Assembly (NCBI GenBank): GCA_026182355.1 | Contig: JAPFBL010000255.1 | Location: 5,209,501 to 5,273,500 of the forward strand | Reading direction: 5' to 3' | Length of the DNA: 64,000 bases | Source: Hermatobates lingyangjiaoensis | Taxonomy: Eukaryota > Arthropoda > Insecta > Hemiptera > Hermatobatidae | Shown here: positions 22,579 to 32,419 of the stretch, piece by piece | Layout: every line of letters begins with the position of its first letter | Position numbering within the stretch: the first letter of the stretch is position 1 | Notes under the pieces: model-generated | What the model was told of the DNA's origin: nothing | Database searches by the model: none | What the model saw: only the letters and a program-made list of their open reading frames with translations | Translations under genes and position numbers: made by a program

Positions 22579-22879
22579 ATCAATATTTTGAACTACAGTG
22601 AACGTCATAAAGGAAGTAGAAGAGAGGAAGAAGAGGTAGTACGTTCCAGATGAACGATGCAGAGTCGAGTGAATAGTTCTTCATATTTTGACCTCGTCGT
22701 CATTAAGAGAAAGAGAAGAAGAAAAAGAAGATGAGTTCTACTTGGCTGGCAAACAGCAACTAATCACGCAATGCTTACGGCTTAGTGATAAGTAGTACTT
22801 CAAACTCACAATAAATGAATAACTAAAGAAATTATAACTAAGAAAATTAATTAAGAATAAAATAGCTAAAAAATAAGAC

Positions 22880-23060
22880 AGCAATAGGCTAGGTTAGGTT
22901 GCAGTGGCAGTCCCACAAAGGATCACACGTAGGCCGAGCATTTGGCCCTTTGTGATACCACACAATGAAGATTGATTCTACAATGGGAGTCCTAAATTTT
23001 GCCTAACTCAAGTGTATTTAGAGTAGGGATCTTTAACGAGTCCCTGACATCGTACAAAGA
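22880..23060. mobile_element. SINE-like relic
   Basis: The block 22982-23050 (TAAATTTTGCCTAACTCAAG ... CTTTAACGAGTCCCTGACAT) matches the body of the tRNA-derived SINE at 46230-46295 on the same strand. The preceding part, GGTTAGGTTGCAGTGGCAGT and TAGGCCGAGCATTTGGCCC, is less AT-rich and has an ACAAAGG/CCTTTGT inverted pair. No tRNA head is present in this copy. Confidence 0.55.
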
Positions 23061-23122
23061 CAGCAATAACAACTAAAGGAAAAAAAAAGGAAAAGAAAGG
23101 AAAAGCAATAAAAATTAAAAAT

Positions 23123-23193
23123 AAACAATAAAGGTTTGGGTTGAGGAGAGGCTTAGAAGGTGCTTTAACGAGATAAATGTTTTTCTTCATTTC
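23123..23193 (+). repeat. Inverted repeat arm 1 (partner at 24596-24668)
   Basis: AAATAAACAATAAAGGTTTG, GGTTGAGGAGAGGCTTAGAA and GGTGCTTTAACGAGATAAAT are present in exact reverse complement at 24596-24668, about 1.4 kb away. The near-perfect identity indicates a recent inverted duplication or two insertions of one young element. The region between holds two palindromes. Confidence 0.85.
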
Positions 23194-23317
23194 TGATGTT
23201 CAAAATGTAGATGGTAATGTCTGTTTCGTTCCATAGTCTTCCAAATGTTGTCTGGCATACTGAAAAGTGTAAGCGTTTTGTTCAATTGTATGTTTTTTTA
23301 GTTATATATATATATAT

Positions 23318-23453
23318 AGTTCAATGCAGAAAAAGAAACATAGAGAAATCAAAGTACACACTTACAGTCTTTAATTTTCGGTTTGAACCGTCTTCAGGAG
23401 AGACTGTAAGTGCGTGCTTTTGATTTTTCTATGTTTTTTTTTCTACATTGAAA
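23318..23453. repeat. Palindrome, family 2, arms about 53 bp
   Basis: The left arm 23318-23370 and right arm 23401-23453 run from AGTTCAATG/CATTGAA inward to CTTACAGTCT/AGACTGTAAG. The 30-base loop holds the hammerhead-like core on the minus strand. A TATATATATA tract borders the left side. Confidence 0.85.
23368..23401 (-). ncRNA. Hammerhead-ribozyme-like fold, family 2
   Basis: The minus strand reads TCTC, CTGAAGA, C, hairpin GGTT-CA-AACC, GAA, palindrome AATT, A, then AAGA. The heptamer, stem II and GAA are all intact. Stem I has one mismatch beside the core (C opposite A). An alternative longer outer pairing AGTCT/AGACT is available. Confidence 0.55.
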
Positions 23454-23540
23454 TATATTTGTCCGTTTTGGATCGGATTTTCAACGAAGAAGTGTACATA
23501 TTTATAAAACATATTAATATATCTTCTCGACCATTGATAC

Positions 23541-23723
23541 TTCAAATTCACCGAAGGGGTTCTTGAGGATTTTGGTCATAAACATACAACTCTTGATTAT
23601 AAACTTACGTTTCCTCGGAAACACAATAGTGTTTGAAAATGCCAAACAACTTTTGGCGAAACGTCGGCTTATAATCAGGAGTTGTATGTTTATGACCAAA
23701 ATCCTCAAGAACTCCTTGGGTGA

Positions 23724-23757
<34 letters not shown>
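23541..23757. repeat. Palindrome, family 6, with (TA)n on the right
   Basis: Arms of about 58 bases (23543-23602 and 23669-23726) run from AAATTCACC and GGTGAATTT inward to TTATAA, with few mismatches. The spacer holds GAAACGTCGGC preceded by a hairpin GCCAAA-CAAC-TTTTGGC on the plus strand. On the minus strand the left half contains a different hairpin TTTCC/GGAAA followed by ACGT. A run of about 14 TA units follows. Confidence 0.85.
23630..23668 (+). ncRNA. Hammerhead-like fold, family 6 (degenerate heptamer)
   Basis: TTGAAAA, T, hairpin GCCAAA-CAAC-TTTTGGC, GAA, palindrome ACGT, C, GGC. The heptamer differs from CTGANGA at two positions. The downstream GAAACGTCGGC is identical to family 4. 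Confidence 0.45.
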
Positions 23758-23760
<3 letters not shown>

Positions 23761-25966
23761 ACTATCTATGTAATACTACATATATAATATATGTATATAA
23801 TATATATAAACTAGTAAACATCTGTACCTAGGGTGTTACCACAAACAATATGCACATATCTTAATTAGTTTCGTAGTGCTTAATTTACAAATGGTCTCAC
23901 CAAAGGATACGATGATTAGATTACTCAGTGCTGGAGATTACAGTGGTTTCATTTGCAATATTGATTACAGGAGTGCCGATATCGGGGAGTGGTGGGCCCT
24001 GCACACCTCAATTTCTCTCCATATGCTGATATAAGTCATCTTTTATGTAAAGTTACCACTGTCCAGTTTCAGATCAGTATCGAGTTGTATTAAGGTTCTT
24101 CTACTAACTAATTATTGACTTTATTTATTCGTTTAAATAACATTTTTTGTTCATAATATTCTGCAATCTCTTCCAATGATAGTGTCATATATGATAGATC
24201 TTTACACCCACTTCATAAATGATTAAGTAATCATCGCATAGTTGAAAATTTATGTTCTTATAACAATAATTTTTTAACTATGATTAAGTAACATACGTTT
24301 CTATTTAGATTTCTATAAGAATTACATTTATTAAGCATTCATTGCGTAGTTTTGTGTATAAACAATACGGGTTCAGTTTTCTACCATAGCCTTGAGGGAT
24401 GAGTGCGTGCGTATGTATTTGCATAAATAGTTAAATTACATGACTAATAAGATATAACAAATCAAATAAAAAAAGAAAATGTACTCTTTCTGAGTTAATA
24501 TGTATTTATTTTTATTTATTTATTTATATTTGTATAAATCATATATCCCAGTTAAATTCCACATATTGATCCCCGTGTTAATCTAAGAGCTTCCGAAGAA
24601 AAACATTTATCTCGTTAAAGCACCTTCTAAGCCTCTCCTCAACCCAAACCTTTATTGTTTATTTTTAAATAATTTATTTATATACATTTAAATTTATTTA
24701 AATTGTGGGCGCACTACAGATCTCAATGTTTTGTTGATCAGAATGAAATTATACGCAAAAATAGTATATTTTCAAAGAACGGGTTGAATACTTTTTTATT
24801 GAAACTACAGGTGCAAAAAGAGGTATTATGAGACATTTTATTATTTCAGAAAATATTTTCTTCAAGCTAAGCAGTTTCAGAAAAACGAAAATTTGTTTAA
24901 AAAAAATTTAACATCAAAAACCTACAAAAAATAATTTTAAAAATGTTGATCTCCGTAAAACACAATAATTCTGTAAAAAACTGAAAACCCTTCAGAAGTT
25001 AATGTGGTAAGTAAGGACAATAAAATTCATAAAAGTAATATATATACACCAAACAACCATGTAATTTATGATTATTATATTATTCTGTTCACCAGAGTGA
25101 AGGAGTGTTGCCTAACGAACTTGTTGAAAAAAATCTTTGTATAGCACTCCCCAACAGAACTAATTATCAGCCATAGAGTTCTTAATGTGTTTAAAACGTC
25201 CTTTATTTTGACTAATATTGGAGTGCGGGAAAGGGATTTTTATGTTATTTATGACAATTTGCCAACTATTTTTATGCTAGATGTCTGTTCATTGAACAAA
25301 CATAAAATATCCTATTAGGTATCATCTTGCTACAAACATTCATAACCAATTACAATATCAAACGTGTAATAATACATTCAAGTGGCAAATGATCAATCTA
25401 CAGTAATATCAGGATTACAGTAATACAGTCTGTCAGAATCACTGTAATCGATATTATAGTGATTTAAAAATGTATTTTTAAAATAATACATTTTAAAAAT
25501 TAAATTGGCTGTGAAACAGTTCTTAAAAGGTTTACTTACAGTAAAGTTAGCGTAGACCATTTTTGCTTTTAATTGGTAAATTTTGCTATTCTAATTGATT
25601 CATTGAAGTTTAATTTCACTAATAATTGCTTTTTTGGCGAATATATCAATTAGAATTAGATTTCATTTATAAAAGTTCATCCCTCTGATCAAGGAAAGAC
25701 CAAAATGAAAGTGGAATCTTTTTCGCCAGTATTACTGATGTTATGGGGAAAAGAGGTCATTAATAAATTCATATTTTAATACAAGGTAATGAGCTATAAA
25801 ATTTAACTATTCCAACTATATTCCAGCGAAAATAAGTTTTTATTGTTTACCAATAATGTATTGAAAATAATTAAAGTAATCAGAATTATTATAGTTATAA
25901 CTGAAGGTATGCCTTCATTTATTAAAAAATAAACATTAAACATTTAATTAAAATTAAATTAAAAAA
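23758..25966. other. AT-rich non-coding DNA
   Basis: Apart from the inverted arm at 24596-24668, I see no gene or named repeat here. Confidence 0.5.
24596..24668 (-). repeat. Inverted repeat arm 2 (partner at 23123-23193)
   Basis: Near-exact reverse complement of 23123-23193. Confidence 0.85.
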
Positions 25967-27893
25967 TCTGGAGTGGCCTACACTCAACTTTACTATAAGT
26001 AAACTTAATATCAAACTTCTTGGGTATATAATATATAATGTCTCATTTAAGCATAATATAATCGTCTAAAAGGGAGATGTTTATTAGTCTTTCATTCCTG
26101 AAGTAGTACAGATAGTGATTGATCCACTTTTTTTGTATGTCACACAATTAACAGTTATACAATCAATAGTATAACTACAGCAGTAATAACATTATAAAAA
26201 GTAAATTAAAAATTTGCTTGTACGAAATAATTTCCTACAAGAAAGCATGGCTTTTGCTCCAATAGCCAGTGGAGTGGATCTCTTACATAGTTTATCTGAC
26301 CTCCATCTACATTTAATACTTAAGACAAATTTTCCCATTTAGAAATTAAAAATATTTTAAGTATATTAAAAGCACTACAAATTTTTTGTCTGAAATGTCA
26401 AAAATATGTAAGAAAAAATGTCGTTTTAAGATAATTTTTAATTTAAGATGTAGGTTAATTTCATTTATTATTATTAAAAGAATTTTTTTTTAATTCTGAA
26501 TAATGTTCTACATTTTTAGTCTTTTATCAAATTATTATACTGGAAATTTTATAGCATGCTAGAGTTTTTTAAAAACTCACTTTTCTTTCCCTTAGTCAAA
26601 AATCATAAAAATCCAATTTACTCTGAGCGAATGTTATTTTTGGAAGCTTGAAATTTTTAAGTATAATGGTACGAACTATTAGACAAGAATAGTGAAAAGA
26701 CAAGAAATGGATATAAGTCGAAAACATAGAAGGTCTCATACAGGATGAAAAAGTTCATTCCACAAACTTCAGTATTAACCAAAAATAATGTCATTCATAA
26801 ACATAAAAAAATCAGCATCTGATATTAATCCTTGTAGAATGTTGCAAGATTAGATCGATCGATCCATGTAGATCGATTAGAACATTTTATTAGACAAACT
26901 CATCATACCATGAAAAGAATCAGAAATTATATGTTTAATATGCTCTATTGTCCTTGAATTTTTACATATAAGAATTATATTCTTTTTATATCACATATAA
27001 GTCGTTAAATCATTTCAAAATTTTCATTATATCTATAAACATTATATTATTTCGGTCAATTCACTCAAAAAATTCTAAGTCAACGTAAACAATGTAAAAA
27101 AATATCAAAAATTCGACAAGTATAGCAGGTGATCTATTAGTCTGGGATAAACAAACAGTTTTTATAGCTTTATTGCACTTTGCCATGAATGAACTTTCAT
27201 GATTTTTTTTCTAAATTACTAATTTTTTGTTCCGTTTTTGGTAAAATTTTCATGGTTTCTTAATGAGCCATTTAACGTTAAAAAAACATTTTCTGAAAAC
27301 AGTAATCGTACTTTAACGCCCCTTTGGCGAATGTAATTTTAAAAACAAATATTTCATTTCATTCTCCATACAATGATCTATTTTTAGGTATTGTTTGATT
27401 TTGATCGGTCATACGGCATGGCTTGTATGGCTCTCTTAAGCTTTGAGATTGAATTGAAGTTCTAATTTTTACATTTTATTGAAAAAAAATATTTGCAGTT
27501 TTTTTTAAATTTTGAATATTTTTCTTTTATTGCATTTGTAACCTCAAAGATAATGCCAACATTTCAAAACTCTAAAGTTAGGAGTTTAGGAGAAAAATTT
27601 ATTCTATAAACAGGTTTTTGGCAAAAAAAGTGACTTTCCCGTCATGCATACTTCTTCCCAAACAGTAGGGATCATCTATACTATGATGGGGCCCATTTTT
27701 GTGTAAAATATCAACTTGATCCATCAAAGATTCTGGACCGTAGCATGGTAATAAGCAATGCTAACACACTCACTCACACAAAGACATCATCAAAAAATTC
27801 ATAAAACAACCTCTGGGACCTCAAACATGTAATTCTGTCAAAACCTCAAGATCGAGTTTTTCATAATCACTATACTTTATTTATATTAAAGTA
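25967..27893 (+). mobile_element. TACTTTACT-family repeat, full copy B
   Basis: The left end TCTGGAGTGGCCTACACTCA and right-end hairpin (27873-27893, slightly mutated, CTTTATTTATATTAAAG) match copy A. The interior follows copy A in order with scattered divergence and carries about 300 extra bases, part of which (ATCGATCGATC near 26855; CATCATACCATGAAAAG near 26910) recurs inverted in copy E. No protein is encoded. Confidence 0.75.
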
Positions 27894-28860
27894 AAAATTG
27901 ATAATAAAACGACATTTAACAGCCTGTATTAGAAAATAGTAAAACCCTCATGTATTCTTCTACAACAGAAGGTCCTCAACCTCAAATTTCAGTAAGGCAA
28001 AATTGAATAGTGCAGTAAAGTCAGGAGCCATATTTAATATTTATTGAAAAATTAAATGCAACTGATATGGAATGTTCATCCTTTTCATATGTAAACAAAC
28101 TTTAGTTTTGCTTAAACACAACTAAATGTGGTATTCAAACAAAAACACAGATCTGGTATTCATTTCTTATTTAAATAAATAAAGTATGTTTCTCCCCATA
28201 TCCTTTCAAGTTCCTTTTCAAACTAAACCTTTTTCAAAGCCAACAACAAAAGAACTAAAATTAAAAATGACATTTAATAAAAATCCAACTATTAATATAT
28301 ATATGTAAACTATATTCACAAAAAAGAACACACAGAAATTAAACAGAAACTCACTGCTATATTTTGATGGCTTCGTCATCAGGAAAATAGATGTGAATCA
28401 CTCTGAAGACTGGTAACAACTCAGTGATCTATAAATATATCACAAACATGAATATCCTAAAACAAAAATCACAACCATATATCTTAATCTATTCTTTGTG
28501 ATATATATTTCTTTGATATAAAATATATATCACAAACAAATATACTGAAGTAAGTTAAGAAAAATGTTTTAAACATCTTGAATTTAATCGTTAATTACTA
28601 AAATAAAACAAATCCAATTTTAATAATTTTAAAAGGAAATTATTACCATAAATAAAGTTTCTTTTTGCTGAATTACCTTTAAAACATTCATTATTTTCAT
28701 TAAAACAAATGCTCAAATAATCAAAATAAAGTGTTAAAAAGTCTAGAAATTAGAGAAATTTGGCAAATTACTTCTTTAATAAACATGATATAGGATTAAA
28801 TTTAGTTTAAACACATTTAAAAACTAATTTCATAGATACTTAAATAGTTTTTATACAATT
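27894..28860. other. AT-rich non-coding DNA with a family 1 half-unit
   Basis: The only recognisable item is a single arm of family 1 at about 28310-28400. On the minus strand it reads CTGATGA-C-GAAGCCATC-AAAATATAG and continues to CACTGAGTTTCTGTTT-like sequence. The rest is unstructured. Confidence 0.5.
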
Positions 28861-29107
28861 GTGTTGATATAATTTTTAATAATAAACATTTCATAATATC
28901 AAAATTATTAATATGATTGATCATATATAGAAACTGCAGTTTCAAAGTATGAAAAAAAATATGTGATAATGCAGAATGAACCAAAAGTAAGTTTACAGTT
29001 GCCCAAATCTTTTCTTTGCTACATAAAGATTTCAATTGGTGAACAATATAATACAAGTATTAAATTAATACTAAATTCAAATGGATATTAAATTTATATT
29101 GGAAGTT
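28861..29107 (+). repeat. Local duplication, copy 1 (partner at 29300-29546)
   Basis: GTGTTGATATAATTTTTAAT ... AATGAACCAAAAGTAAGTTT ... AAATGGATATTAAATT ... ATATTGGAAGTT occurs again 440 bases downstream in the same orientation, with small indels. The second copy has about 25 extra bases in the middle. This is a simple direct duplication of non-coding DNA. Confidence 0.8.
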
Positions 29108-29299
29108 AGAAAAGAACAGAGTAAATTAGTTGAAATTAAATACAATATATGAATGTTGAATTGAACTATTGAGGTTTTTAGCAAGAGGAATTAGTATGAA
29201 ATTAGTAAATAACTTAATTAATCTACCAATAGGAAGAAATATGACATTATAAGAGATTGAACAAGTAATGAACATTTAAAGTGCTCAACTTATCATTTA

Positions 29300-29546
29300 G
29301 TGTTGATATAATTTTTAATAATAAACAATTCATAATATCAAAATTATAAATATGACTATATATAGAAACTACAGTTTCAAAATATTAAAAATTTTCAATG
29401 AATTTAACAACTATATGATAACAAAGAATGAACCAAAAGTAAGTTTACAGTTACCCAACTCTTTTCATTGCTTCATAATGATTTCAATCGGTAAACAATT
29501 ATAATACAGGTAAAAGAAATGGATGTTAAATTAATATTGGAAGTTG
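29300..29546 (+). repeat. Local duplication, copy 2 (partner at 28861-29107)
   Basis: The second copy of the duplicated 250-base segment, collinear with the first. Confidence 0.8.
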
Positions 29547-30480
29547 TAAAATGCTGAGCTTGTTCTATGGACAAGGTTATTGCAGCCATGGTTTTAGTCC
29601 TGTATTATATTCTCATATTTTTTCTAAATCAGTTTTAGTTAACGTAATTTTCTATTATATGATTATAAAGAATGACTTTTATTTATTAATTAAAAGAATA
29701 TGCCAGTAATTAGTAAAATGAACGTTAAATGATACATCATTACATTGTATAACAAAATTAATACTAATAACTGAATTGAAATAGTTAATTGTATTAAACA
29801 TGAAACAACTAATATCATAAAAACAATGATAACTATTATTGAATTCAAACTGTAAGAGTTACACATATTATTAGAAAGTAATATATTCCATTAAACTTTA
29901 ATAATTTAAAATGAAATTCTAATTATTTCAATAATTTATTTCTGGTAGGATATTTGTTTGACATTTTGATAAATAACGAACACATTATTCTGTAGTTTTA
30001 ATTAATTTGTCACATTGTGTATAAATATAGGTATGTATTATTGATTTTAATATAATTTTTTTAAAGAAAGGACGCTAACCTATAACTGAAGTAGCCATTT
30101 GGTTAAACATAATCACTAACAAATTGTCATCTAATATTTATTTATTATTATTATTATTGAACTAACTTATTGTTAAAAATATACCTACAAATAGTTGCAG
30201 AAACGGTCGTACTTACGATTTGTTTAAATATTCAGGAATATTGTTCTTTTCAGAGAATAATATTTCATTATGGCGGATGTATTAGAACACTACAGAGTCG
30301 TATTCTGAACTAACCAAACACAGGGCATGATGTGCATGACTTGCACATGACGTCACTCAAGCAACATCATTTCAATTACGTCATTTATTGGTTCACTTAA
30401 TCTCTTTAAATAAAACACTATTTTACTTGTTTTCTTTAAAGAAATATATCGAATGACTATATTACTATATATATATTATA
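29547..30480. other. AT-rich non-coding DNA
   Basis: No gene, repeat or RNA is visible. A less AT-rich patch around 30270-30370 (including TGATGTGCATGACTTGCACAT) has no identity that I can assign. Confidence 0.45.
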
Positions 30481-30491
30481 TATTACTATAT

Positions 30492-30552
30492 AGTTCAATG
30501 TACATAAAGAAACGTAGAGAATCTTCTCTACGTTTCTTTATGTACATTGAAC
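30492..30552. repeat. Palindrome related to family 2, arms 29 bp, core deleted
   Basis: AGTTCAATGTACATAAAGAA then ACGTAGAGA, a four-base loop, and an exact inverted copy. The outer end is followed by TTTGTCCATTTCGTATCG, the family 2 flank. The hammerhead-like loop seen in the 23318-23453 relative is missing, so this is an internally deleted version. Confidence 0.85.
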
Positions 30553-30671
30553 TGTATTTGTCCATTTCGTATCGTATTTTCATCAAAAAAGTATGTATTA
30601 CTATATTATACACTATACTATATATACTATATTATATCAATGATTAAACCACAATAAGAATGGGAAAACAA

Positions 30672-30714
30672 GACTAAGATCTTTCAACCGTAACAAGCGG
30701 TCTTCGTCAGAGTC
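30672..30714 (-). ncRNA. Hammerhead-ribozyme-like fold, family 3 (all core bases present)
   Basis: The minus strand reads GACT, CTGACGA, unpaired A, hairpin GACCG-CTTGTTA-CGGTT (outermost pair G-T), GAA, palindrome AGATCT, T, AGTC. GACT pairs with AGTC as stem I. Every base conserved in hammerhead cores is present. The cleavage site would follow the T after AGATCT. Confidence 0.6.
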
Positions 30715-30871
30715 AAAAACCCAACTGAACACTAGATGCAGAAAACATCTGGTGAGGAGTTGAGAAGAGTGGGAGGGAAGAGTGAGAAGAGTGTGAAGAG
30801 AACACTCTTCCTCCCACTCTTCTCAACTCCTCACCAGATGTTTTCTGCATCTAGTGTTCAGTTGGGTTTTT

Positions 30872-30914
30872 GACTCTGACGAAGACCGCTTGTTACGGAT
30901 GAAAGATCTTAGTC
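30872..30914 (+). ncRNA. Hammerhead-ribozyme-like fold, family 3 (right arm)
   Basis: The same fold on the plus strand. The only difference from the left arm is CGGAT in place of CGGTT, which removes one stem II pair. The heptamer CTGACGA, GAA, AGATCT, T and AGTC are intact. Confidence 0.55.
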
Positions 30915-31095
30915 TTGTTTTCCCATTCTTATTGTGGTTTAATCATTGATTGTTGTTTCACGTGTTTATGTGAAATCTTTTTATACTATATTATATATAC
31001 TATTTGATAAATAACGAGCTCATTATTCTGTATTTGAAATTAATTTGTCATATTGTGTGTAAATATAGGTATGTGTTATTGTTTTAATACACTAA

Positions 31096-31165
31096 TCAAT
31101 ATAGTACTATAGTACTATAGTATACAATACTATAGTACTATAATATACTATACTATATTACTATA
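31096..31165. repeat. TAGTACTA/TATACTA palindromic simple repeat
   Basis: Overlapping ATAGTACTATAGTACTATAG units make several short perfect palindromes, in the TA-rich spacer between family 3 and family 4 units. Confidence 0.8.
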
Positions 31166-31201
31166 TATATGGATATTCATGATTTCTTTTCTTGACCCAA
31201 T

Positions 31202-31310
31202 ATTTATATGATGTAATTTGTTTTCAAGGTTGAGGTCTAATGATTTTAAACTAGTCCTTTTGCCGATGCTTCGACATATATTTATGTCATCTTCAGAGCT
31301 ACAACATGAT
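31202..31310 (-). repeat. Short repeat with hammerhead-like core, family 4 (copy 2)
   Basis: Reverse-complement counterpart of 17041-17160. It shares ATGACATAAATATATGTCGA, the GGCAAAAGGACTAGTTTAAA stretch and ATCATTAGACCTCAACC. Confidence 0.7.
31262..31299 (-). ncRNA. Hammerhead-ribozyme-like fold, family 4 (copy 2)
   Basis: GCT, CTGAAGA (perfect heptamer), T, hairpin GACATA-AATA-TATGTC, GAA, GCAT, C, GGC. Stem I is GCT/GGC with one G-T pair. The stem III palindrome ACGT has mutated to GCAT in this copy. Confidence 0.5.
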
Positions 31311-31455
31311 TGTTTTACAATTACCCTACTATTACTACTATTTTGGTTATTTATTACATTTTACATGTACAGAAACAAAAAGGAATTGATTCATAAATCA
31401 GTTATTTCAACTATGGATTTTTTTTCACATTGACATAAGGATATTGATATAAGGA

Positions 31456-32419
31456 TATGATTATTAGTCTTTCATTCCTGAGGTATTACAGATAGTGATT
31501 GAAGGACATATCAATTTATAAGCTTAATTTTGTACATCACACAGCTGATGCAAATAATTTCATTAGTATAACTACAGCAGTAATAATATTTTTGAAAAAC
31601 CAAAGTGAACATTTCTTGATACGAAATATTCTCCTACAAGAGAACATGGCTTTTGTTCAAATAGCCAGTGGATTTCTTACATCGTTTACTTGACATCCTT
31701 CTACATTTAATATTAAAGTAAAATTTTCAAATTTAAAAAAGGAAAATACCCTTATTTGCTCTGAAAAAATCATACACAGCAAAGAAAATGTTGTTTTAAG
31801 GTGATTTATAATTAAAGATGTACGATAATTACATTTATTAATCTCTAAACGAAGATTTCAATTTTGAATTATCTTTTATATTTTTAGTTTTTTATAGAAT
31901 TATTATACTGGAAAATTTATGGCTTCTTAGTATTTAATAAGATTATTTTCCTTCCCCTTTGTCAAATAACATATATACGAATTTTTTCTGAGTGAGTGTT
32001 ATAATTTTCCTGCACAATATTATTCCTCTTACATCTCATATAAGTCAATAAACAATTTAAATTGTTCCTTTATAAATATCAATTTTATGTCAGTGGATTC
32101 GCTCAAAAAATTTCTAAATCAATGTAAACAATGCAAAAAAAAGTGACTTTCCCATCATGCATAATTCTTCCCAAACAATAGGGATCTTTGTCTTTATGGG
32201 GCCCATTTTTGTGTAAAATATCAACTTGATCCATCAAAGATTCTGAACGGTAGCGTGGTAACAAGCAATGCTAACACACTCACCCACCCACCCACACACA
32301 TACAGACATCATCGAAAAAACTTCATAAAACGACTTCTAGGACCTCAAAACATGTAATTCCGTCAAAATCTCGAGATCGAATTTTTTCACGATCACTATA
32401 CTTTACTTATAGTAAAGTA
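31456..32419 (+). mobile_element. TACTTTACT-family repeat, 5'-truncated copy C
   Basis: It is nearly identical to copy A over its length, including CAAGAGAACATGGC and ATGGGGCCCATTTTTGTG, but starts internally (about TTAGTCTTTCATTCCTGAGG) and lacks about 500 internal bases near 32140. The right-end hairpin TACTTTACTTATAGTAAAGT is intact at 32399-32419. High similarity to copy A suggests recent activity of the family. Confidence 0.75.

Larger units (their letters stand above)
30638..30985. repeat. Palindrome, family 3 (copy 1), arms about 140 bp
   Basis: The arms begin CAATGATTAAACCACAATAA and end near GAGTGGGAGG. The right arm is the near-perfect reverse complement, followed by TTGTTGTTTCACGTGTTTAT and TGTGAAATCTTTTTATA. 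Both arms contain a hammerhead-like core (minus strand left, plus strand right). TA-rich DNA lies on both sides. Confidence 0.9.
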
